Shown here piece after piece: positions 42,304-49,376 of a stretch of DNA of 64,000 nt. Below the pieces are notes generated by a model. The model did not search any database. It had not been told where the DNA came from and worked only from the letters and a program-made list of their open reading frames with translations. A program made the translations under genes and the position numbers. The stretch is taken from positions 186,001-250,000 of the forward strand of contig NZ_FOKM01000010.1 in assembly GCF_900111905.1 (NCBI RefSeq), given 5' to 3'. This stretch comes from Rhizobium sp. NFR07. Lineage in GTDB: Bacteria; Pseudomonadota; Alphaproteobacteria; Rhizobiales; Rhizobiaceae. Position 1 is the stretch's first letter, and each line of letters starts with the position of its first letter.

Positions 42304-43326
42304 TTAGCGGATCGGCGGTGCGTACTGCAGGCCGCCCTTGGTCCACAGAGCGTTCAGGCCGCGCTCGATCTTGAGCGGGGTGTTGGCGCCGATGTTGCGC
42401 TCAAACACTTCGCCGTAGTTACCGACGCCCTTGACGATGTTGTAGGCCCAGTCGTTGGTCAGGCCGAGATCGGTACCGATCTTGGTGTCGGCCTCAGCGC
42501 CGAGGAAGCGCTTGATGTCCGGGTTGGTCGAGTTCTTCATCTCGTCGACGTTTGCCTGCGTGATGCCGAATTCTTCGGCCTGTACCAGCGCGTAGCCGGC
42601 CCAGGTTACGATGTCGAACCACTTGTCGTCACCCTGGCGAACGGCCGGAGCGAGCGGCTCCTTGGAGATGATTTCCGGCAGGATCATGTGATCGTCCGGG
42701 TTGGAAAGTGCGAGGCGCGTGGAATACAGGCCCGACTGGTCGGTGGTGTAGACGTCGCAACGGCCGGCCTGGTAGGCGGCGTTCACTTCTTCGAGCTTTT
42801 CGAAGACGACCGGGTTGTACTGCAGGTTGTTGGCGCGGAAGTAGTCGGCGAGGTTCAGTTCGGTCGTGGTGCCGGACTGTACGCAGACAGCAGCGCCGGA
42901 CAGTTCGAGAGCCGACTTTACGTTCAGGCTCTTCGGAACCATGAAGCCCTGGCCGTCGTAGTAGTTTACATAGCGGAAGTTGAAGCCCAGCGCGGTGTCG
43001 CGGCTGATGGTCCAGGTGGTGTTACGAACCAGAACGTCGACTTCACCCGACTGAAGAGCGGTGAAACGGCTCTGGGCAGTGGTGGGCGTGTAGCGAACCT
43101 TGGTTGCATCGCCGAAAACAGCAGCGGCGATGGCCTTGCAGTAGTCGACGTCAAAGCCGGTCCAATTACCGGAAGAGTCAGGCTGCGCAAAGCCAGCCAG
43201 ACCCGTGTTGACGCCGCACTGTACGAAGCCCTTGGCCTTCACATCGTCAAGCGTGGCTGCAGAAGCGGCCGTCCCGAGGCCGAATACCGCTGCGCCAATC
43301 GCGGCAGACAGAAGCGTCTTTTTCAT
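42304..43326 (-). CDS. aapJ: General L-amino acid ABC transporter, periplasmic binding protein
   Basis: AapJ captures L-amino acids in the periplasm, 340 residues. A signal peptide spans residues 1-23 (ending ASAATL). The type II periplasmic binding fold begins DVKAKGFVQCGVNTGLAG and has GFDVDYCKAIAAAVFG, the SRFTALQSGEVDVLVRNTTW signature near 87 and GAAVCVQSGTTTE near 145. Its position upstream of aapQMP and divergent from metC reproduces the R. leguminosarum aap locus. Confidence 0.95.
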   Translation of the reverse strand: MKKTLLSAAIGAAVFGLGTAASAATLDDVKAKGFVQCGVNTGLAGFAQPDSSGNWTGFDVDYCKAIAAAVFGDATKVRYTPTTAQSRFTALQSGEVDVLVRNTTWTISRDTALGFNFRYVNYYDGQGFMVPKSLNVKSALELSGAAVCVQSGTTTELNLADYFRANNLQYNPVVFEKLEEVNAAYQAGRCDVYTTDQSGLYSTRLALSNPDDHMILPEIISKEPLAPAVRQGDDKWFDIVTWAGYALVQAEEFGITQANVDEMKNSTNPDIKRFLGAEADTKIGTDLGLTNDWAYNIVKGVGNYGEVFERNIGANTPLKIERGLNALWTKGGLQYAPPIR

Positions 43327-43704
43327 TTTCCCAACCTTTATCTATGTTTTTGAACTGTTGAAACGAGGCCGGTAATTCGGCTTGTCACCAACTCGGCCCC
43401 CTCCCGCCAACCTCCCGGATGCGGGTAGCTCCTATCTCATTCACAAATCGAGTTAGGGTCAAGTCTCGCGGTTCGGAATTGTGGTAGAATTGAGGTTATT
43501 TCCTTAATTCCGCCCAGTGGATGGGCAATTGCTTCAAGTGTAGTCAATTCCGCCGAGGTTTTGCCGAGTCATTGTGCATTTGTAATCAATGTGATGCCCG
43601 GGTTTAGCCTATCTATTTGGCTGGTTTTGCCTTTGGCTGTTGACCGCGCCGCTTTGAGCGGCAAAAACTGCCTGCACCCGCCACATGCAAGTAAGCGATC
43701 CCCG
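43327..43704. other. 378-base divergent intergenic region aapJ/metC
   Basis: Presumably holds the divergent aap and metC promoters. I see a near-perfect dyad GAATTGAGG/CCTTAATTC around 43487-43510 and a five-base-stem hairpin GCCGC-TTTGA-GCGGC at 43648-43662 in the metC leader. I looked for a SAM-II riboswitch before metC and did not find its conserved core. No coding sequence is supported. Confidence 0.5.
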
Positions 43705-44889
43705 ATGAGTAAAAAAGAATTTATCAGCGCTGCCGGCCCGAACACCCGACTGGCGCATATGGGCAACGACCCTCTGGCCTATCACGGCTTCGTCAATCCT
43801 CCGATCGTGCGCGGATCGACCGTGCTCTTCCCGGATGCGGGTGTCATGGAAAAACGCGGCCAGCCCTACAGCTATGGAACGCGAGCTACACCCACGACGG
43901 ACGCGTTATGCGCGGCATTCGACGAACTCGAAGGCTCGGCTGGAACCGTCCTCGTGCCCTCCGGGCTTGCCGCGATCTCGGTTCCGTTCCTCGCCTACCT
44001 GTCGGCGGGCGATCATGCGTTGATCGTCGATTCGGTCTACACGCCGTGCCGGAATTTCTGCAATGGGATGCTGACGCGTCTCGGTGTCGAGGTGGAATAT
44101 TATGATCCGGAAATCGGGGCGGGGATCGAGGCTCTGATCAGGCCGAACACGAAGCTCGTACATACGGAAGCACCGGGTTCCAACACGTTCGAAATGCAGG
44201 ATATCCGTGCGATTGCGGATGCTGCGCACAAGCATGATATCGTCGTAACGTTGGACAATACCTGGGCGACGCCGCTCTATTTCCGTCCGCTCGATTTCGG
44301 CGCCGACGTCTCGATCCACGCGACGACGAAATACCCGTCCGGCCATTCCGACATCGTCATGGGATCGGTCTCCGCTAATGCGAAATGGTGGCCGAAGCTG
44401 GAGGAGGCGCGTCTGCTTATGGGCATCTGCGGTTCGCCGGATGATTCCTATCTCATCCTGCGCGGCCTTCGGACGATGGGTGTCCGGCTCGACCACCATC
44501 AGAAGAGTGCCTTGGAAATCGCACAGTGGCTGGAAAGCCGGGACGAGGTGGTGCGCGTCCTGCATCCGGCGCTGCCTAGCTTTCCGGGCCACGACATCTG
44601 GAAGCGCGACTTCAAGGGCTCCAGCGGCATTTTCTCCTTCGTGCTGAAGGCCGGGCCCGATCAGGCCAAGGCGAAGGCGCATGCCTTCCTCAACGCGCTG
44701 ACCTATTTCGGCCTCGGTTATTCCTGGGGTGGATACGAGAGCCTGGCGCTGCATGTGAACCTGTCGGATCGCACGATCCGCAAGCAGCCGGCCGAAGGCC
44801 CGGTCATCCGTTTGCAGATCGGTCTGGAAGACACGGTCGACCTGCAGCGGGATCTGGAACAGGGATTTTTGGCGGCGGCGGCCGTCTGA
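43705..44889 (+). CDS. metC: Cystathionine beta-lyase MetC
   Basis: A pyridoxal-phosphate enzyme, 394 residues, that cleaves cystathionine to homocysteine, pyruvate and ammonia in methionine synthesis. The Cys/Met-metabolism family core has SYGTRATPTTDALCAAFDEL near residues 58-77, the cofactor-binding LDNTWATPLYFRPL near 183, and the Schiff-base Lys209 in HATTKYPSGHSD. The start at 43705 (MSKKEF...) matches the family. Its stop abuts the stop of the monooxygenase on the other strand (TGATCA). Adjacent to aapJ in reverse orientation, as in R. leguminosarum. Confidence 0.93.
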   Translation: MSKKEFISAAGPNTRLAHMGNDPLAYHGFVNPPIVRGSTVLFPDAGVMEKRGQPYSYGTRATPTTDALCAAFDELEGSAGTVLVPSGLAAISVPFLAYLSAGDHALIVDSVYTPCRNFCNGMLTRLGVEVEYYDPEIGAGIEALIRPNTKLVHTEAPGSNTFEMQDIRAIADAAHKHDIVVTLDNTWATPLYFRPLDFGADVSIHATTKYPSGHSDIVMGSVSANAKWWPKLEEARLLMGICGSPDDSYLILRGLRTMGVRLDHHQKSALEIAQWLESRDEVVRVLHPALPSFPGHDIWKRDFKGSSGIFSFVLKAGPDQAKAKAHAFLNALTYFGLGYSWGGYESLALHVNLSDRTIRKQPAEGPVIRLQIGLEDTVDLQRDLEQGFLAAAAV

Positions 44890-46053
44890 TCAGCCGGCCC
44901 GAAAACCGTAGAGCCAGTCGAAGTCCGCCGCGAGCGATTGCGGCGGGCGGAGCGACAAAACGATGTCCCGCCCGATGCGGAACGGGCCGCGCGCATGGTA
45001 GGCGAAGCGGTTGAACGCACCGCGGGCCCGGACCTTGGCGGCGCGGGCGGCGCGCACCGTCTCGAAATTTGACAAGGCAGCGGGCAGGGACGTCGCTTTT
45101 TCCACTTCGAGCGCCAGCACGAAAGCATCCTCGATCGCCATCGCCGCGCCCTGGGCTGCGAAGGGCATCATTGCATGCGCCGCATCGCCGATCAGGACTA
45201 TGTCGCTGCCATTGTGCCAGCGGCCGGGCGTGACCTGGTGCAGAGGCCAGAAGGTCGGCTGCCCGGATCGCGACAGAAGCTTTGTGACTTCCGGGCTCCA
45301 GGCGCGGAACTGCTGGATCAGCATCCGCCTCTGACTGTCGCTTGCCGTCGCATCCCATGTTTCGCCGGGGCTGATGCCCGATGCGATCGCAACGATGTTG
45401 ATGACGCCCATTTCGGAAAGAGGGTAAGCCACCAGATGGCTGGCCGGACCGAGAAGCGCGGTGACGCTGTCGCGCGGCAGCCAATCCGGTGCCTCGCTCA
45501 GCGGGACCGTGAAACGCCAGGCGATATTGCCGGAAAAGTCCGGCTGGGGCGCATTGGTGATAGCGGCGCGCACGTTTGACCAGACGCCGTCGGCGCCGAT
45601 GACGAGCGGATAGGATGTGCCGGTCAGTTCCCGCAGCGCCTCGCGAGGATTGCCGCGGATCGGAGTGCCGAGCCTTACGGTGCAGAGCGGATCGGCCTCT
45701 ACGGCTTGCAGCAATGCCTGCTGGAGCGTTGCCCGGTGCAGGACGCCATAGGGGGCGCCCCAGCGGTTGCGAGCAAATTCGCCGGCCGGCACTGAGGCAA
45801 GGCGCCGCAGGGATCGGCCGGAGGCAAGCCCGATCTCGCGCGGCTCGGTCCAGACGCGTTCGAGGTTTGCCAATATGCCGAATTCGCGCAGGATGGCGGA
45901 GGCATTCGGCGACATCTGCAGGCCGGCGCCCACCCCGACGAGCGCATCGGCCTCCTCGAATATGTCGCAGGCGACGCCCAAACGGGAAAAGCTCAGCGCG
46001 GCCGCGAGGCCGGCCATGCCGGCGCCCACGATCGCAACCTTGTCGAGATGCAT
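44890..46053 (-). CDS. FAD-dependent monooxygenase, salicylate hydroxylase/UbiH type
   Basis: A 387-residue flavoprotein of the PHBH group. The ADP-binding motif GAGMAGLAAALSFSRLG is at residues 10-26, the second FAD motif VLIGDAAHAMMPFAAQGAAM is near 285, and the intermediate DG motif is VIGADGVWSNVRAAI near 150. Such enzymes hydroxylate aromatic rings with NAD(P)H and oxygen; the substrate is unknown and databases often label relatives salicylate 1-hydroxylase by default. It is followed by nothing on its strand and convergent with metC; the NDUFS6-like gene lies 24 bases upstream. Confidence 0.85.
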   Translation of the reverse strand: MHLDKVAIVGAGMAGLAAALSFSRLGVACDIFEEADALVGVGAGLQMSPNASAILREFGILANLERVWTEPREIGLASGRSLRRLASVPAGEFARNRWGAPYGVLHRATLQQALLQAVEADPLCTVRLGTPIRGNPREALRELTGTSYPLVIGADGVWSNVRAAITNAPQPDFSGNIAWRFTVPLSEAPDWLPRDSVTALLGPASHLVAYPLSEMGVINIVAIASGISPGETWDATASDSQRRMLIQQFRAWSPEVTKLLSRSGQPTFWPLHQVTPGRWHNGSDIVLIGDAAHAMMPFAAQGAAMAIEDAFVLALEVEKATSLPAALSNFETVRAARAAKVRARGAFNRFAYHARGPFRIGRDIVLSLRPPQSLAADFDWLYGFRAG

Positions 46054-46077
46054 CAGATCAACGTCCGAACGATGGCT

Positions 46078-46323
46078 TTAAGCGGCCTTGATGTGGAATA
46101 CGCAGCCCGGCGGATCGGTCTGCTCGGCCTTGAGGCCCGGGTTGTAACGGAACAGCGTCGAGCAATATGAGCAGACCTTCTCGTTGTCGTCGCCGAGGTC
46201 GATGAAGATATGCGGGTGGTCGTAGGGCACGGACGCGCCGGTGCACATGAATTCCTTCACGCCGATCTGGATCACCGGATATCCGCCGTCGTTCTGGAAG
46301 TGAGGAATGCTGTGGCCAGCCAT
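46078..46323 (-). CDS. NDUFS6-like zinc-finger (CHCC) complex I subunit
   Basis: An 81-residue protein of the zf-CHCC family, the alphaproteobacterial counterpart of mitochondrial NDUFS6. Putative zinc ligands are Cys27, His36 or His38, Cys51 and Cys54 (FMCTGASVPYDHPH then KVCSYCSTLFRY). It stabilises the NADH-dehydrogenase arm of complex I. The ATG at 46323 has GGAGA just upstream and matches the family start; an ATG four codons earlier is in frame. Probably co-transcribed with the monooxygenase that follows. Confidence 0.9.
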   Translation of the reverse strand: MAGHSIPHFQNDGGYPVIQIGVKEFMCTGASVPYDHPHIFIDLGDDNEKVCSYCSTLFRYNPGLKAEQTDPPGCVFHIKAA

Positions 46324-46520
46324 GATCGTCTCCATGCATCTGATTTGCGGCGGACATTATCGCCCCTCGCGCGGAATGTGTAGGGGGTATTGCGCCACAC
46401 CCGCACTTCTCTGCCGGGCGCGATCGGTGCTTCTGGTCGTCATTCACCAAGGCGCCGACGGAATGGTTTTCATTTGGGCGCGAAACGCTTAGAGGTCGAC
46501 AGCAATAAGAGGATTGCCCG

Positions 46521-47306
46521 ATGAACCTGAACGCTCCCGCCTTTTCCTCCTTCGTCCATGATGGACTGAACCTGCGCTATTTCGACGAGGGTGATCCGTC
46601 GGGTACTCCGGTGCTGATGATCCATGGCTTTGCCTCGAGCGCCCTAGTCAACTGGGTTCATCCGGGCTGGCTGAAGACGCTTGGCGATGCCGGCTACCGG
46701 GTGATCGCAATCGACAATCGCGGTCACGGCGGAAGCGATAGACCGCGTGATGTGGGGGCATACCGCCCATGGGTGATGGCAGGGGATGCGATCGCTCTGC
46801 TCGATCACCTGCGCATTCCGGAGGCGCATCTCTTCGGTTATTCCATGGGTGCGCGGATCTCGGTATTCGCAGCTCTGGCCCATCCGGAACGTGTCCGCTC
46901 GCTGGTCCTTGGCGGGCTCGGCATCGGCATGACCGACGGAGTAGGGGACTGGGATCCGATCGCGGACGCTCTGCTGGCGCCCGATGCGGCTGCCATCACG
47001 CATGATCGCGGCCGCATGTTCCGCAATTTTGCCGACCAGACCAAGAGTGATAGGGACGCGCTGGCCGCCTGCATTCGCGGATCACGCGATCTCGTTGAGC
47101 GCTCCGATATGGGCCGCATCGAGGCGCCGACCCTGATCGGGGTCGGTACCAAGGACGATATCGCCGGATCGGCGCAGGAACTGGCAGACCTGATGCCCAA
47201 CGCAAAAGCGCTCGACATACCCGGTCGCGACCACATGCTCGCCGTCGGCGACAAGGTGTTCAAGCAGGCGGTTCTGGAGTTTTACGCGGGACTTTCCGCT
47301 GGCTGA
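46521..47306 (+). CDS. Alpha/beta hydrolase
   Basis: A 261-residue hydrolase of the esterase/haloalkane-dehalogenase-like class. The oxyanion region is MIHGFASSALVNW near residue 34, the nucleophile Ser is in LFGYSMGARISV near 108, the acid in GTKDDIAGSAQ near 214, and the base His in IPGRDHMLAVGD near 237. Substrate unknown. It starts after an AAGAGGA-type ribosome site at 46508-46514. Confidence 0.88.
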   Translation: MNLNAPAFSSFVHDGLNLRYFDEGDPSGTPVLMIHGFASSALVNWVHPGWLKTLGDAGYRVIAIDNRGHGGSDRPRDVGAYRPWVMAGDAIALLDHLRIPEAHLFGYSMGARISVFAALAHPERVRSLVLGGLGIGMTDGVGDWDPIADALLAPDAAAITHDRGRMFRNFADQTKSDRDALAACIRGSRDLVERSDMGRIEAPTLIGVGTKDDIAGSAQELADLMPNAKALDIPGRDHMLAVGDKVFKQAVLEFYAGLSAG

Positions 47307-47385
47307 AATGGAAAATGCGTGGCCTTGGTGGCAAGGTCTCAGGTTTTCTCATCATCACGATCAACGCAATGCGATTTCATCGGCG

Positions 47386-47416
47386 TTGGTAATGTTGTAA
47401 TTGTAATCTATATAAT
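47386..47416 (+). promoter_or_regulatory. Candidate cysE promoter
   Basis: TATAAT at 47411-47416 is a perfect -10 box. TTGGTA at 47386-47391 is a possible -35 at a long 19-base spacing. GAGGAGAC at 47431-47438 is the cysE ribosome site. Confidence 0.45.
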
Positions 47417-47443
47417 GCGCCTCACGCAAACGAGGAGACGGCC

Positions 47444-48268
47444 ATGGCCGCTAGAACCGAAGTTCGCCAGACCGAGACTGTCGCAAGCGTGGACCCGATC
47501 TGGGATACGCTGAGACAGGAAGCCCGCGCGGCGATCGAGCAGGATCCTTTGCTCGCCGCATTTCTTTACTCGACGGTGCTCAATCACCGCTCGCTCGAGG
47601 AATGCGTGGTGCATCGGATATGCGAACGGCTCGACCATCCGGACCTGCAGGCCGTGCTTCTGCGCCAGACCTTCATGGAAATGCTGGTCGATTGGCCGGA
47701 ATGGGGTTCGATCCTGCGCGTCGATATCCAGGCCGTCTATGACCGTGATCCGGCCTGCCTGCGGTTCCTCGAACCGGTGCTCTATTTCAAGGGCTTTCAC
47801 GCGATCCAGACCCATCGGCTGGCCAACTGGCTCTATACGCGGGGCCGGCGCGATTTCGCGCTCTATCTACAGAGCCGTTCGTCGAGCGTCTTCCAGACCG
47901 ACATCAATCCGGCCGCTCAGATCGGCAAGGGCATCTTCCTCGATCACGCGACCGGCCTCGTCGTCGGCGAGACGGCCGTCATCGGCGACAACGTCTCGAT
48001 CCTGCATGACGTGACGCTGGGCGGCACCGGCAAGGAGGGCGCGGACCGCCATCCGAAGATCGGCAATGGCGTCCTGATCGGCGCCGGCGCGAAAATTCTC
48101 GGCAATATCGAAATCGGCTCCTGCTCGCGGGTGGCGGCCGGTTCGGTCGTGCTGAAGCCCGTGCCCTCCAAATCCACCGTCGCCGGTGTTCCGGCCAAGG
48201 TGGTCGGCGAGGCTGGCTGTTCGGAGCCCGCGCGGGTGATGGATCAGTTGCTGATGTCCGAGGATTGA
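47444..48268 (+). CDS. cysE: Serine O-acetyltransferase
   Basis: Acetylates serine as the first committed step of cysteine synthesis. The 274-residue protein has the helical N-terminal domain (DPIWDTLRQEARAAIEQDP near 17-35) and the left-handed beta-helix of hexapeptide repeats (IGKGIFLDHATGLVVGETAVIG near 160-181, then KIGNGVLIGAGAKILG), with catalytic His in the DHATG and LHDVTLGGTG regions. The C-terminal tail (EPARVMDQLLMSED) ends Asp rather than the Ile found in many cysteine-synthase-binding CysE proteins. Confidence 0.95.
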   Translation: MAARTEVRQTETVASVDPIWDTLRQEARAAIEQDPLLAAFLYSTVLNHRSLEECVVHRICERLDHPDLQAVLLRQTFMEMLVDWPEWGSILRVDIQAVYDRDPACLRFLEPVLYFKGFHAIQTHRLANWLYTRGRRDFALYLQSRSSSVFQTDINPAAQIGKGIFLDHATGLVVGETAVIGDNVSILHDVTLGGTGKEGADRHPKIGNGVLIGAGAKILGNIEIGSCSRVAAGSVVLKPVPSKSTVAGVPAKVVGEAGCSEPARVMDQLLMSED

Positions 48269-48295
48269 CGCCGACTTTTCGAGCGCCACTTCATG

Positions 48296-48330
48296 AGCCG
48301 GCGGACATCTTGTCTGTCGGCTTTACTTTT
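48296..48330 (+). terminator. Probable cysE terminator
   Basis: AGCCG at 48296-48300 pairs with CGGCT at 48318-48322, with GACA/TGTC pairing inside, followed by TTACTTTT. It lies 27 bases after the cysE stop. Confidence 0.55.
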
Positions 48331-48386
48331 GCCGCGCAGCCATGCCAAAAGCGGCGCAAATCAAGACTACGAGACGGAGAATTGTC

Positions 48387-48596
48387 GTGAAGCCCGACGA
48401 AATCAAAAAGATCGACGCCTATTTCAAGCGCCTTCTGAACCCGCAGATCATCGTCAAGGCGCGCCCGCGCAAGAACGACTCGGCTGAGGTCTATCTCGGT
48501 GAAGAATTCCTCGGTGTCGTTTACGTCGATGATGAGGACGGCGAGCGTTCCTACAACTTCTCGATGGCGATCCTCGACGTCGATCTCGACGCCTGA
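48387..48596 (+). CDS. DUF3126 family protein
   Basis: A 69-residue protein that begins MKPDEIKKIDAYFKRLL, the diagnostic start of DUF3126. A helix is followed by three strands (IIVKARPRK, AEVYLGEEFLGVVYVDDED, RSYNFSMAIL). The start is GTG at 48387 because GGAGA lies six bases upstream; an earlier ATG at 48342 adds residues not conserved in the family. Function unknown; widespread in alphaproteobacteria. Confidence 0.85.
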   Translation: MKPDEIKKIDAYFKRLLNPQIIVKARPRKNDSAEVYLGEEFLGVVYVDDEDGERSYNFSMAILDVDLDA

Positions 48597-48626
48597 GACC
48601 TTTGGGCGCGAGCGCAAGCTTGAAGG

Positions 48627-48649
48627 GCGGGCCTGCATGGCCCGCTTTT
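48627..48649 (+). terminator. Rho-independent terminator of DUF3126 gene
   Basis: GCGGGCC, loop TGCAT, GGCCCGC and TTTT, 31 bases after the stop. Confidence 0.8.
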
Positions 48650-49009
48650 GATTCCTGCATGGCGACTGCAGGCCTGATCGGCATCGGTGCCGTCGCTGCT
48701 CTTGAACCGGCCGTCCTCGCTCCCCATTAATAGGGAGCGGTCGCAGTATGGGCCGCTTGCTTATGTTTTCGGCCGCCCATTGCCTGCTGCAGGTCAGCAA
48801 AAGGTGTTCGTATCAGCCTTGAGCCCGATTTTGCTGCCCTGAGTTCGCGCCGGGCGCGCCGGAATGTGTTAATTATCGTAGTTGGACGCCGCTCTAGCGG
48901 AATAGTGATTGCGCCGCCGCAAAGGGGGCTTAAAATCCGTGTCCAATGAACTAAGTTAGGAAGACTGGTTCGGCGTGGCGTTATGGTCGTCGGCACCGGG
49001 GGATGATGA
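48650..49009. other. 360-base intergenic region upstream of clpS
   Basis: Includes a seven-base-stem hairpin CGCTCCC/GGGAGCG at 48718-48739 without a T tract. The remainder should hold the clpS-clpA promoter. I find no supported coding sequence and no recognised RNA family; a small RNA cannot be excluded. Confidence 0.45.
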
Positions 49010-49366
49010 ATGATGATCGCACTGCCGATCTCTATGCAAAAAGAAAAAGGTGATGACGGGGATAACGCCGGTCGCGGTACCTCGGTGATCACCCGCACGA
49101 AGCCAAAGACGAAACGCCCCAACGTTTATCGTGTGCTCATCTTGAATGACGACTACACTCCGATGGATTTCGTCATCCATATCCTGGAGCGTTTCTTCCA
49201 GAAAGACAGGGAGGCTGCCACGCGCATTATGCTTCACGTTCATAACCACGGCGTAGGCGAATGCGGCATTTATACCTACGAAGTAGCGGAGACCAAGGTG
49301 AGCCAGGTCATGGATTTCGCCCGTCAGCATCAGCATCCGCTACAGTGTGTCATGGAAAAGAAGTGA
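49010..49366 (+). CDS. clpS: ATP-dependent Clp protease adaptor ClpS
   Basis: ClpS is the N-end rule recognin that delivers proteins with bulky N-terminal residues to ClpAP. The 118-residue protein has a flexible N-terminus (about 35 residues) and the ClpS domain with YRVLILNDDYTPMDFVIHIL near residue 40, where the Asn-Asp pair and Met line the N-degron pocket, and HNHGVGECGIYTYEVAETK near 78. ATG codons at 49010 and 49013 are both possible after GGGGGA. ClpA follows ten bases downstream. Confidence 0.94.
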   Translation: MMIALPISMQKEKGDDGDNAGRGTSVITRTKPKTKRPNVYRVLILNDDYTPMDFVIHILERFFQKDREAATRIMLHVHNHGVGECGIYTYEVAETKVSQVMDFARQHQHPLQCVMEKK

Positions 49367-49376
49367 GGAACCCGAC

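Noticed and set aside
43561..43704. In-frame N-terminal extension of metC from 43561
   Set aside because: The extension has no similarity to cystathionine lyases, while the ATG at 43705 matches the family start.
43600..43704. SAM-II riboswitch in front of metC
   Set aside because: The conserved core of that riboswitch was not found; only a five-base-stem hairpin is present.
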